Origin: an uncultured Fodinibius sp.
GTDB taxonomy: Bacteria; Bacteroidota; Rhodothermia; Balneolales; Balneolaceae
Assembly (NCBI GenBank): GCA_913056455.1
Contig: CAJXMJ010000005.1
Location: 56,417 to 120,416 of the forward strand
Direction: 5' to 3'
Length of the DNA: 64,000 nt
Shown: positions 8,787 through 17,648 of the stretch, piece after piece
Position numbering within the stretch: position 1 is the first letter of the stretch
How the letters are laid out: each line of letters starts with the position of its first letter
Notes under the pieces: model-generated
What the model saw: the letters and a program-made list of their open reading frames with translations, nothing else
Databases searched by the model: none
Told to the model about the DNA's origin: nothing
Translations under genes and position numbers: made by a program

Positions 8787-8882
8787 GACAGCCGATCTAT
8801 TCAACAATTTTTTTTGTTGAAACTCTTCAAAAAGCCCTTCAGATTATTTTAAACATAGTTTTATCCATTCTAAGTTTTTATT

Positions 8883-8911
8883 GGGGGGGACGCCTTTTAC
8901 AGCTGTCTTAT
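8883..8911 (+). promoter_or_regulatory. Candidate ECF-dependent promoter of the fecR-susCD genes
   Basis: A run of seven G followed by AC (8883-8891) is separated by about 13 bases from TGTCTTAT (8904-8911), with the FecR start 37 bases further on. G-rich -35 plus GTCTTA-like -10 elements occupy this position between ECF sigma and FecR genes in many Bacteroidota. The match is by eye and the assignment is inferred. Confidence 0.35.
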
Positions 8912-8947
8912 AGATGAAGAAAAGATGGATCATTAAAAGACAGTGTG

Positions 8948-10012
8948 ATGGAGCTAAACGGAAAAGAATATCAATTGATTGCAAATTACCTTGCAGGTGA
9001 ATGTACCGACGAGGAGCAAAGAAAGGTTGAGCAATGGATTGATCAGAGTCAAGAGAATAAGAGACAGTTTCAAGAATTAAAACGCATCTGGCAGCTGTCG
9101 GGTGATGCGGTTTCGTCCCGGGATATGGAATGGAATATTGAACAGGAATGGAATCGGTTGGATAGTCAAATAAGTAAAGAGAAATTATCATCAAGAAGTA
9201 AGAACTCCGATCAAAAGCGTTACTGGTCTTTTCGAAGTTCATCTATTCATTCGGGAACCCAGAAATTTATTCGAATAGCAGCGGTTTTTTTAGTCGCAGC
9301 GCTTTTGGGAGTACTTTCCTATCAGGGCTGGTACCAGCCGGAACAAGAAGGGCAGGAACCGGTTCTCAGGCAAATTAGCACTGAAAATGGACAGAGAGCC
9401 AATCTAACGCTGGCTGATGGTACCGAAGTTATGCTGAATGCCGATAGTGAGCTTAAGATTCCCACCAAATTCGCCTCGGATGTGCGTGAAGTTCAACTGG
9501 ATGGCGAAGCTTACTTTAACGTTTCAGAGAATAAGGATAAGCCATTTTTAGTTCGCTCGAACGGGTCGTTGATTCGAGTGTTGGGAACAGCTTTTTCGGT
9601 GCGGGCATACCCCGAAGATCAACAGGTGCAAGTTGTTGTTGAAGAAGGACGAGTTTCGTTTGGACAGGAAGAAGAGCACGGGGGCCAAAAGGCAATTTTA
9701 AACCGTAGTGAGTTGGGAACATTTGATCTTGCAACACATACTGTGGCTACTCGAACAGTGGAAGATATTGAGCTGTATATGAGCTGGAGGAATGGCTATT
9801 TGAAGTTTGAAAAAACACAGTTGAAAGATGTAGGTACGGCTTTGGAGCGGCGATATGATGTTGAAGTCTTTTTCGAGGCCCCTTCTCTGAAGAAGCTATT
9901 ACTTACCGCATATTTAAAGAGTCGGTCGCTGCGGAATGTATTGGATGTTATTAAAACATCTTTGGAAATAGAATATCAATTAGACGAAAATAAAGTCACG
10001 TTTATGAAATAA
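8948..10012 (+). CDS. FecR-family anti-sigma factor
   Basis: Inner-membrane regulator that holds the ECF sigma factor until signalled from the periplasm. The domain order is typical: a cytoplasmic N-terminal region with the DUF4880-like EYQLIANYLAGECTDEEQ, a single membrane helix at about residues 108-127 (IRIAAVFLVAALLGVLSY), the periplasmic FecR domain (about 145-245, with LTLADGTEVMLNADSEL and VQLDGEAYFNV), and a C-terminal DUF4974 domain (about 280-350) that contacts the STN domain of the receptor. A GTG at 8945 is directly before the ATG. It follows the sigma gene and precedes susC on the same strand. Confidence 0.93.
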   Translation: MELNGKEYQLIANYLAGECTDEEQRKVEQWIDQSQENKRQFQELKRIWQLSGDAVSSRDMEWNIEQEWNRLDSQISKEKLSSRSKNSDQKRYWSFRSSSIHSGTQKFIRIAAVFLVAALLGVLSYQGWYQPEQEGQEPVLRQISTENGQRANLTLADGTEVMLNADSELKIPTKFASDVREVQLDGEAYFNVSENKDKPFLVRSNGSLIRVLGTAFSVRAYPEDQQVQVVVEEGRVSFGQEEEHGGQKAILNRSELGTFDLATHTVATRTVEDIELYMSWRNGYLKFEKTQLKDVGTALERRYDVEVFFEAPSLKKLLLTAYLKSRSLRNVLDVIKTSLEIEYQLDENKVTFMK

Positions 10013-10111
10013 TTAGCCAAGATTATAAATGATGTTTTGTAACCGGTTTCATCAAAGAAGCAAAGTAGTAACTCTAAATCGATAGTTTTTTAGTAAAAAA
10101 TCAATCCAAAC

Positions 10112-10116
10112 GGAGG
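10112..10116 (+). promoter_or_regulatory. Shine-Dalgarno site of susC
   Basis: GGAGG lies four bases before the ATG at 10121. It is one of the few clear ribosome-binding sites in the window and supports this start. Confidence 0.7.
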
Positions 10117-10120
10117 TTCT

Positions 10121-13100
10121 ATGAAAGAATCGTTATTGCATATATTGTCAAAATCAGTGTTATGGTGCCTGGCGGTAATATTGGTTTCGCCAATAGGGTG
10201 GGCATTCACCACCGATGCCCAGGGACAGTATCTTACGTCAGCTGCAAATGAGTCCATTAATAAATCATTTTACTCAGTTAGGGAGTATTCAGATCGTATT
10301 CCTGAACTGAAGAAATTCGTTTCTATTGATGTGGAGAATGCACCAATACGAGAAGTGTTGGAGAACATCGTAATGCGAGCTGATCTCGGGTTGGCCTATA
10401 ATGCCGAACTGCTTTCGTTAGGACAGCCAATAACGGTTTCCATGGATGATGTAACTGTTGCAAATGCCCTGCAAAAGGTACTTGCGAATACGACATATGA
10501 GGCTGCTATCTCTAAAACAAGAGAAATAGTATTGCGGGACCGTCCGGATCCACAACCTCTGTTGGTACAGTTTCAACAGGAAGTTTCCGGTACTGTGACG
10601 GATGCTGAAACAGGTGAGCCGCTGCCGGGTGTAAACGTTAGAGCTACTCAGGAACCTTCTATAGGTACTTCTACAAACCAAGAGGGGGAATATACTTTAG
10701 TAGTACCTGATGATATTACTTCGCTTACTTTCTCTTTTGTTGGATATCAAGAACAGGAAGTGAGTATAAATAATCGAACAACGATTAATGTTGCCATGCA
10801 GCCGGAAGTTGAAGCCCTTGATGATGTCGTGGTTACAGCATTCGGAGTTGAGCAAGAAAGAAAATCTCTGGGTTACTCTGTACAAGAGGTTTCCGGAGAA
10901 GAAATAGCAGAGAGTGGTGAGTCTAACTTAGTCAGTGCTCTGCAAGGAAAGCTCGCAGGAGTAAATGTACAGAACACGAGTGGTGCTGCGGGTGCCGGTA
11001 TGGATATTACGATTCGGGGGATTTCATCTTTGAGTCCCAGTGGTGATAACCAGCCCCTGTTTGTGATCGATGGTGTGCCTGTGAGTAACGAGACAAACTA
11101 TGGTAATGTATTACCCAGCGAAGGAACAAATTCGCCAGGCAGTGCTGAGCAGTTCTCATTCTCTAACCGTGGTGCCGATATCAATCCCGATGACATCAAG
11201 AATATATCCATACTAAAAGGTCCATCGGCTACGGCTCTTTATGGACAGCGTGCGGCAAATGGCGTTGTTGAAATTACCACTAAGAAGGGACAGGCCGGAC
11301 GAACGGAGGTGACTTTTAAATCGTCTGTTGGTGTGAGTGAAGTCAATAAGGTCCCTGAAATTCAGGATGATTTTCAGCATGGGTATTATGGGGCTTTACC
11401 CTATAGAGAATTTACATTTGAATTTTGGCAATGGGGTCCGCCTACAAATGAATCTTCGGAAATTTGGAACAACTATCGGCGATTCTTTCGACGAGCAACG
11501 AACTATAGTAATTCTCTGAGTATTTCCGGTGGTAATGAAAACACCACCTACTTTAGTTCAATGTCTAATGTTAATGAGGAGGGAATCGTACCGAATACTA
11601 CTTGGGATCGGACAACCTTTAAGTTGACCGGATCGCATAACGTTTCTGATCGTTTTGATATCTCCGGCTCAGTGAATTATTCGAACTCTGGTGGTGTGAG
11701 ACCGACGGGGGGTGATAAGTCGATTATGAGTTCGTTGAGCTACTGGACTTCTTCGAATGATGTGACCGATTATGAATATCCCGATGGAGATCAGAAAAAC
11801 TATTCGGGATTAAAAAGTAATCCTCACTCAGGTTTCATTGATAATCCTACGTACTTTGCCTACCACAGTACGCTCGAAGATGATGTAAACCGCGTGTTTG
11901 GGAATGTTGGATTGAGCTTTGATATCACAGATTGGGTAACGCTTGATTACAAGTTTGGAGCCGACTACTACAATGACTCGCGTGAGCGTTTTGTGCCACC
12001 GAATCTGGATGTCGGTACCCAGGTTAATGGATTTCTTGTGAAAGAACAGATTAACTATCGACAACTGAACTCTAACTTGTATCTGCGAGCTAACAGGAGC
12101 TTTACGGAAAAGTTGAAGGGTTCCCTGGTACTGGGTAATCAGATAACGGACATCGATTCTGATCGTTTGAATACCCGTGGTGAGGGGTTAAATATTCCCG
12201 GATTCCGATCGATGGCGAATACAACCAATATTTTTACCAACGAAAGCGGATTTCAAAAACGCTTGGTAGGTGTTTTCGCAGATGCCCAGTTAGAATATGA
12301 TGGAACGTACTTTCTGACTGTTACCGGAAGAAATGACTGGTCTTCTACGCTGCCATCTGATAACCGGTCCTTCTTCTATCCTTCTGCAAGTCTTGGATAT
12401 GTTTTTACTGAGACGCTTGGACTTTCAGACAGTGAAATTATGCCATTTGGTAAGTTGCGACTATCATGGGCTAAAGTTGGTAAAGATGCGCCGGCATATA
12501 GTGTAGGGCAATATTATCAAGCAGCTTCTGGCTTTCCATTTAGTGGAACGGGAGGTTTTAGTAAAGATACAGATGCCGGTGATCCCGATTTGAAGCCGGA
12601 AATTACCACTTCATTTGAGATTGGAACTGATCTTCGCTTCCTCAGCAATCGGTTACGATTTGACTTAACCTATTTTAACCAGGTAAGTAAAAATCAGATT
12701 GTAGCTTTTCCAGTTAGTAATCCATCGGGATTATCCAGGTATACTACCAACGCTGGTGAGATAAAAAGTCACGGAGTTGAGCTGTTGCTAAATGGTACTC
12801 CTATCCAGCAAAATAACTTTAGCTGGGATGTCTCAGTGAATTGGTCATCGGTTGCCAGCGAGGTAACAGAAATGCCAGAAGGACTTGATGTTATTGAATT
12901 TGCCAACAGCGGCTTTGCGGGTGTTGTCAATCGCATCGAAGAAGGTGGAGAAATGGGAGACCTCTACGGATATAAGTTTGAATATACTGATGATGGTGAA
13001 CTATTAATTGCCGATGATGGATTGCCGACAATAAATACAGATTCCTTGGTTAAGGTCGGTAATGCATTGCCAGACTGGAAGGGAGGCATCACCAATACAT

Positions 13101-13594
13101 TTAGGTATAAGAATTTCTCTGCTTCCTTTCTTATGGAGGTTCGATGGGGTGCTGATGCTTATGACAGTGGTCAGAGAAATAGTATCCGGAATGGTATTAT
13201 TGAACTCACCAAATGGCGAAATGATGAAGTTATTTTTCAAGGGGTAACAGATGATGGATCAGTAAATCAAACACCCGTAAGACTGAATCAAGGATACTAC
13301 CGAAGCTCAACTCGGTTTAACAGGGCTTCGGAGATACTTGTCCAGGATGCCTCGTGGATTCGACTGCGGCGGGCTCGAATTTCATACTCCTTGCCATCTG
13401 ACTTATTGCAGACTCTGCCGATCCAATCTGCATCATTCAGCGTAACAGGAAGGAATTTATTCTTGAACACTCCTTTTAGAGGTTACGATCCTGAGGGACA
13501 ACAATACGCTGCCGGTTCAAACACTTATGGTTTTACAGGTTTGAATATACCGCCTACGCGCAGTCTTTCGTTCAGCATGAACCTTAAGTTTTAA
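10121..13594 (+). CDS. SusC/RagA TonB-dependent transporter with STN signalling domain
   Basis: Outer-membrane active importer of 1157 residues. Order: signal peptide (about 1-34), STN (secretin/TonB short N-terminal) domain (about 66-138), carboxypeptidase-regulatory-like beta domain (about 155-230, VSGTVTDAETGEPLPGVNV), the TonB-box-like VVVTAFGVEQERKSLGYSV from about 236, plug (LQGKLAGVNVQ, FVIDGVPVSNE, ILKGPSATALYGQRAANGVV), then a beta barrel ending in a terminal Phe. The STN domain means it can also signal through the FecR protein encoded just upstream. SusD, its substrate-binding lid, is next. Substrate cannot be read from the sequence; the neighbouring murein hydrolases suggest peptides or muropeptides. 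Confidence 0.95.
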   Translation: MKESLLHILSKSVLWCLAVILVSPIGWAFTTDAQGQYLTSAANESINKSFYSVREYSDRIPELKKFVSIDVENAPIREVLENIVMRADLGLAYNAELLSLGQPITVSMDDVTVANALQKVLANTTYEAAISKTREIVLRDRPDPQPLLVQFQQEVSGTVTDAETGEPLPGVNVRATQEPSIGTSTNQEGEYTLVVPDDITSLTFSFVGYQEQEVSINNRTTINVAMQPEVEALDDVVVTAFGVEQERKSLGYSVQEVSGEEIAESGESNLVSALQGKLAGVNVQNTSGAAGAGMDITIRGISSLSPSGDNQPLFVIDGVPVSNETNYGNVLPSEGTNSPGSAEQFSFSNRGADINPDDIKNISILKGPSATALYGQRAANGVVEITTKKGQAGRTEVTFKSSVGVSEVNKVPEIQDDFQHGYYGALPYREFTFEFWQWGPPTNESSEIWNNYRRFFRRATNYSNSLSISGGNENTTYFSSMSNVNEEGIVPNTTWDRTTFKLTGSHNVSDRFDISGSVNYSNSGGVRPTGGDKSIMSSLSYWTSSNDVTDYEYPDGDQKNYSGLKSNPHSGFIDNPTYFAYHSTLEDDVNRVFGNVGLSFDITDWVTLDYKFGADYYNDSRERFVPPNLDVGTQVNGFLVKEQINYRQLNSNLYLRANRSFTEKLKGSLVLGNQITDIDSDRLNTRGEGLNIPGFRSMANTTNIFTNESGFQKRLVGVFADAQLEYDGTYFLTVTGRNDWSSTLPSDNRSFFYPSASLGYVFTETLGLSDSEIMPFGKLRLSWAKVGKDAPAYSVGQYYQAASGFPFSGTGGFSKDTDAGDPDLKPEITTSFEIGTDLRFLSNRLRFDLTYFNQVSKNQIVAFPVSNPSGLSRYTTNAGEIKSHGVELLLNGTPIQQNNFSWDVSVNWSSVASEVTEMPEGLDVIEFANSGFAGVVNRIEEGGEMGDLYGYKFEYTDDGELLIADDGLPTINTDSLVKVGNALPDWKGGITNTFRYKNFSASFLMEVRWGADAYDSGQRNSIRNGIIELTKWRNDEVIFQGVTDDGSVNQTPVRLNQGYYRSSTRFNRASEILVQDASWIRLRRARISYSLPSDLLQTLPIQSASFSVTGRNLFLNTPFRGYDPEGQQYAAGSNTYGFTGLNIPPTRSLSFSMNLKF

Positions 13595-13611
13595 AATAAG
13601 TGAGAGTATCC

Positions 13612-15093
13612 ATGGTACGATCAAAAAAATATATTTCGATCTTAGCAAGTATCCTGATTGTTTTCGTTTTCGCAGCATGCGAAAATTATTTGGGTGGTGA
13701 TACTAATCAAGACCCCAACAGGGTTTTTGAAGATGATATCGGGTTAGATGCATTATTACCGCCGGTATTAGTATCAACAAGTGAAGCTCATTACAATGTG
13801 GCCTTTACCTTTTCGAGGTATGCCCAACATATTTCTTTCACCTCTGATATTGCACAGGAAGAAACCCAGTTGACCGGAGCCTGGACAGAAATCTATCTGA
13901 CGACGCTCAATAACCTGGATGTGATGGAGGAAAAGGCAACAGAAGCAGGCGCCTCGCATTACTTGGGAATAGTAAAAGTAATGCAAGCCTATAATTTGAG
14001 TTTAGCTACTCATGCTTGGGAAAACATCCCTTGGTCAAATGCCTTTGAAGATGGAGAGTTTTCTCCGAGCTACGATACGCAGGAGCAAATCTATTCAGAT
14101 ATCCAAACACTTTTAAATGATGGTATTGCGGAGCTTCAAAAATCTACTTCGGGAGATGGTCCGGGCAGTGATGACCTCATTTACGGCGGCGATATTTCCA
14201 AGTGGATTAAAACGGCCTATGCCTTAAAGGCCAGAAATGCGATCCATTTAACTGGGAAAGGGGCCGTATCAGCGGCAAATAATGCGCTTTCAGCCCTGTC
14301 TAATGCGTATACTGATAATGCCGATGATTTCCAGGTGGCTTATAATACCGATAAAAATCTAAATCCCTGGCATACCAGTGGCTATCTGGCAGCACAGACC
14401 GGTAATCCGGCCCCTGATCATGCTGATCAGCTTATCGATATGATGAATGGTGAAACCTATCCTGAAGAAGATCCTCGGCTTCCGATTATTGCCAGCAATG
14501 GCGGTGCTGCCGAGTATTACGGCAGCGAGAGCGGCAACCACGGCGTCAACCAAGATGCCCCGGATAACAGTTCAAATACCGCTTTTACTGATGAAACTTT
14601 CCATTCAAGAGCAGATGCTCCAATTATTATGATGACCTATGCTGAAATGAAGTTTATTGAAGCTGAAGCGGCATTTCTTAGAGATAACAGTGGTAATGCA
14701 ATGGCTACCGGTGCTTCCCAGCAAGCTTATGATGCCTACATGGATGGTATACAGGCCAACATGGATAAACTTGGGGTCTCTGAATCAGAACGAGATGATT
14801 ATATGAGCGAGCCGAGTGTCGATGTGGGACCGGGGAATTTAACCATGGAGCTGATCATGAAAGAGAAGTTTAAGGCACTATTTCTAAATCCCGAAGTGTA
14901 TAACGACTATCGTCGTTACGATTGGGATAACGCTATCTTCAAAGATCTTGAGCTTCCCGCTAACCATAATCCGCAATTGAACGGGGAATGGATTCAGCGT
15001 GCCGTTTATCCGAGTTCAGAGCTGAGTCGTAACTCAGAAGAAGTCAGAAAGGCACAAAAAGACATTGGAACCCCAATGTGGTTTTATAATTAA
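13612..15093 (+). CDS. SusD/RagB outer-membrane nutrient-binding lipoprotein
   Basis: Surface lid protein that works with SusC. A lipoprotein signal peptide ends FAAC, followed by ENYLGGDTNQDPNRV, the typical N-terminus of the SusD/RagB branch PF12771. The body has the TPR-like helical pattern of the family and the conserved late segments NPEVYNDYRRYDW and IQRAVYPSSELSRN. About 493 residues, full length. The frame can start at a GTG at 13600, but the ATG at 13612 (MVRSKKYISIL) gives a normal signal peptide. It follows susC after 17 bases, so it is in the same operon. Confidence 0.94.
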   Translation: MVRSKKYISILASILIVFVFAACENYLGGDTNQDPNRVFEDDIGLDALLPPVLVSTSEAHYNVAFTFSRYAQHISFTSDIAQEETQLTGAWTEIYLTTLNNLDVMEEKATEAGASHYLGIVKVMQAYNLSLATHAWENIPWSNAFEDGEFSPSYDTQEQIYSDIQTLLNDGIAELQKSTSGDGPGSDDLIYGGDISKWIKTAYALKARNAIHLTGKGAVSAANNALSALSNAYTDNADDFQVAYNTDKNLNPWHTSGYLAAQTGNPAPDHADQLIDMMNGETYPEEDPRLPIIASNGGAAEYYGSESGNHGVNQDAPDNSSNTAFTDETFHSRADAPIIMMTYAEMKFIEAEAAFLRDNSGNAMATGASQQAYDAYMDGIQANMDKLGVSESERDDYMSEPSVDVGPGNLTMELIMKEKFKALFLNPEVYNDYRRYDWDNAIFKDLELPANHNPQLNGEWIQRAVYPSSELSRNSEEVRKAQKDIGTPMWFYN

Positions 15094-15112
15094 TTGAAAA
15101 GAATATAAGATT

Positions 15113-15595
15113 ATGAAAACATTAGCGATTATGAAGAAGTTAGTTTTATTTGTGGCTGTAGGTTTCTTAATGATGTCGTGTCTTGAAGAAGACAATTGGC
15201 TGGAGGAAAATATTGAGGAAACAGGTAATCAATATCCTAACATTTCAGACTTTGAGATTGAGAACCTAAAGGATGAATATGCTGAAGGAGAAACGGTTCA
15301 GCTGGACCTTCTCTTTTGGTCAGAAGATCCTATCGAGGAAATCGTATTTCGAGATTCAGTCGTTAACGAAAGCGCTCAACAGGTATACAGTCGGTTTTCT
15401 CCCGATGAAGCTTCTTTTTCTGAGGCAAGTCAGACTGATTCGTTACGGATTGAATACCAGATTCCAACTGTTCCAAATGATACTTCGCAGATTAATTTGG
15501 AGGTTGAAATTGTCAATCAAAATGGATTATCAATTACCAATATTGATGCCGATAATTTTGCAGCAGGGCCTATCAATATTACCGTTATCAAATAA
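15113..15595 (+). CDS. Small lipoprotein of the SusCD operon, unknown role
   Basis: A 160-residue protein with a lipoprotein signal ending FLMMSC (Cys23), then a strongly acidic, beta-rich domain. I do not recognise a named family. Its place as third gene after susC-susD, 19 bases behind susD and followed by a terminator, suggests a surface-exposed accessory binding protein comparable in position to SusE/SusF, but without their sequence. ATG at 15131 (MKKLVLF) is an alternative start. Confidence 0.8.
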   Translation: MKTLAIMKKLVLFVAVGFLMMSCLEEDNWLEENIEETGNQYPNISDFEIENLKDEYAEGETVQLDLLFWSEDPIEEIVFRDSVVNESAQQVYSRFSPDEASFSEASQTDSLRIEYQIPTVPNDTSQINLEVEIVNQNGLSITNIDADNFAAGPINITVIK

Positions 15596-15626
15596 TTGAA
15601 ACTAAGCAGAAGCTAATATTCAATTG

Positions 15627-15664
15627 TAGCAAAGCTCTTTTTCAAGGAGGGCTTTGCTATTTTT
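15627..15664 (+). terminator. Terminator of the susCD operon
   Basis: Positions 15627-15638 (TAGCAAAGCTCT) pair with 15648-15659 (12 bp with one G-U pair) and are followed by TTTTT. The ATG of the following serine hydrolase gene starts at the base right after the T run. Confidence 0.85.
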
Positions 15665-16597
15665 ATGGATAGCAAAATTTTGTGTTCTATGGTAGTAAAA
15701 TTTGTTTGTAGATTACTTTTAGCATCGCTGATATCAGGAATAGCTATTGGTTGTTCACAGCAGGTTCCTAAAACAGCTACTGAATTACAGGAAGAGATCG
15801 AGGCTGAATTAAACTTATTGAAAGGGGATTTTGCCGTGGCCTTTAAAACTCTTGATGATTCCGTTGAAACGGTCTTGATTAATGAGAGAGAAATGTTTCA
15901 TGCTGCGAGCACGATGAAAACACCGGTAATGATCGAATTATTCAAGCAGGCTGAGACTGGACTGTTTTCATTGAATGACTCCATCGAAGTCAGGAATGAG
16001 TTTCGAAGTATTGTGGACAGCAGCCGCTATCAGATGGATATCAGTGAGGATAGTGAAGGACAATTATATAAGCAGATTGGTCAGAAGCGTACTATTCGTC
16101 AGCTTATTAATGATATGATTACGATGAGTAGTAACCTGGCAACGAATATTCTCATAGAAAAAGTGGGGGCGCAGAATGTAACCCAAACGATGCGAAGTTA
16201 TGGAGCTGACAGTATCAAGGTACTTCGTGGTGTCGAGGATATTAAGGCTTATGAACGGGGATTAAGTAATCGAACGACAGCTCTCGATGAATCAATAATT
16301 TACGAGCGGTTAGGTCGTGGACAAGCGGTAAACAAAGAGGATTCAGAAGAAATGATCAAGATACTGAAACGACAGAAGTTCAATGATATGATACCTGCCC
16401 ATCTACCCAAAAATGTTGAAGTTGCACATAAAACGGGTTGGATTACAGGGGTACATCACGATTCCGGACTTATCATTTTGCCCGATGGACGAAAATATGT
16501 TTTGGTGTTACTCTCAAAGAATGCTCCCAACGGAGAGAAGGTCATATCAATGTTCGCCGACATTTCAAATCTCATTTATAAATTTGTCACGCAATGA
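15665..16597 (+). CDS. Class A beta-lactamase-related serine hydrolase, lipoprotein
   Basis: A 310-residue protein with a lipoprotein signal ending AIGC (Cys30) and a penicillin-recognising serine hydrolase domain. It shows STMK (Ser82-Lys85), SSN (155-157, the SDN-type motif) and KTG (256-258). I cannot find a clear counterpart of the class A Glu166 motif (ExxLN) in the loop around NRTTALDES, so I read it as a peptidase or D-Ala-processing enzyme rather than a resistance beta-lactamase; this is inference. It begins right behind the susCD terminator (an internal ATG at 15692 is possible) and overlaps the LD-carboxypeptidase gene by ATGA, so those two are translationally coupled. Confidence 0.85.
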   Translation: MDSKILCSMVVKFVCRLLLASLISGIAIGCSQQVPKTATELQEEIEAELNLLKGDFAVAFKTLDDSVETVLINEREMFHAASTMKTPVMIELFKQAETGLFSLNDSIEVRNEFRSIVDSSRYQMDISEDSEGQLYKQIGQKRTIRQLINDMITMSSNLATNILIEKVGAQNVTQTMRSYGADSIKVLRGVEDIKAYERGLSNRTTALDESIIYERLGRGQAVNKEDSEEMIKILKRQKFNDMIPAHLPKNVEVAHKTGWITGVHHDSGLIILPDGRKYVLVLLSKNAPNGEKVISMFADISNLIYKFVTQ

Positions 16598-17634
16598 ACA
16601 GCCGAAAAGAGTTTTTAAAAGTATTAGGACTATCCGCTTTAACCCCTTTCTTTAACAATACCGTTACCGGCCTTTCTCGTCCTCAGACTATTGTAAAACC
16701 TAAACGGCTGAATAAGGGAGACACTGTTGGGGTTGTAAGCCCGGCAGCACCGGTTTATGGAGAAGAAAAAATTGAGATTATGCAGGAGTCAATGGAGGCT
16801 CTGGGCTTTAATGTAGTAATAAGCGATCATGTGACCGATCGGTGGGGATATTTTGCGGGTGAGGATAAATTGCGAGCTGATGAGGTCAATAAAATGTTTG
16901 CCAACCCTAATATTGACGGCATTGTTTGTGCGAGAGGGGGTTGGGGATGTAGCCGAATTCTGCCTTACCTTGACTATGAGATGATTTCTAAGAATCCTAA
17001 AGTTCTCATTGGCTATAGTGATGTTACGTCGTTACTTCTGGCTCTTCATGCCAAGACGGGGCTCGTAACATTTCATGGACCCGTTGGCACTTCAGAGTGG
17101 AAGGATTTTTCTGTGAACTATTTTAAATCCATTTTGATGGAGGGCAGGCAAGTGGAAATGAGGAACCCACAAGAGGTTAAAGATACCCTTACTCAGATTG
17201 ATGATCGAATAACAACTATTCGGATGGGGACTGCCAAGGGTCGGTTGCTGGGAGGAAACCTCACTGTTTTAACAACTATTATTGGATCAGATTTTCTGCC
17301 GGAGTGGGATGACGCAATACTATTTTTGGAAGACGTGAATGAGGGCATCTATCGGGTTGACCGGATGCTAACACAGATGAAATTAGCCGGTATCTTGGAT
17401 AAGCTCAATGGATTTGTTTTTGGAAAATGTACTGATTGTGATCCCGGCAGCGGGTATGGGAGTTTTACCTTAGATCAAGTTTATGATCACCATATCAAGC
17501 CGTTGAAAATTCCGGCCTGGTCCGGAGCCATGATTGGCCATATCAGTGAAAAGTTTACCGTACCTATTGGTGTTCAGGCTCAAATAGATGCTAAAAAAGG
17601 AATAATTAAAATGCTTGAACCGGCTGTTCAATAA
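16594..17634 (+). CDS. LD-carboxypeptidase (peptidase family S66)
   Basis: It removes the terminal D-Ala from murein tetrapeptides (L,D-bond). The 346-residue protein shows the S66 nucleophile Ser142 in GYSDVT, with Glu246 (LFLEDVNEG) and His316 (GAMIGHISEKFTVPIG) completing the Ser-Glu-His triad. Unlike cytoplasmic LdcA, it starts with NSRKEFLKVLGLSALTP, which resembles a Tat-like export signal (RK in place of RR), so a periplasmic location is likely. Overlaps the preceding hydrolase gene by four bases. Belongs to the run of murein-processing genes. Confidence 0.92.
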   Translation: MNSRKEFLKVLGLSALTPFFNNTVTGLSRPQTIVKPKRLNKGDTVGVVSPAAPVYGEEKIEIMQESMEALGFNVVISDHVTDRWGYFAGEDKLRADEVNKMFANPNIDGIVCARGGWGCSRILPYLDYEMISKNPKVLIGYSDVTSLLLALHAKTGLVTFHGPVGTSEWKDFSVNYFKSILMEGRQVEMRNPQEVKDTLTQIDDRITTIRMGTAKGRLLGGNLTVLTTIIGSDFLPEWDDAILFLEDVNEGIYRVDRMLTQMKLAGILDKLNGFVFGKCTDCDPGSGYGSFTLDQVYDHHIKPLKIPAWSGAMIGHISEKFTVPIGVQAQIDAKKGIIKMLEPAVQ

Positions 17635-17648
17635 AATTATTTAATTGC

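Noticed and set aside
15665..16597. Antibiotic-resistance class A beta-lactamase
   Set aside because: SxxK, SSN and KTG are present but the ExxLN glutamate motif is not evident, and the context is murein processing; a resistance role is not supported.
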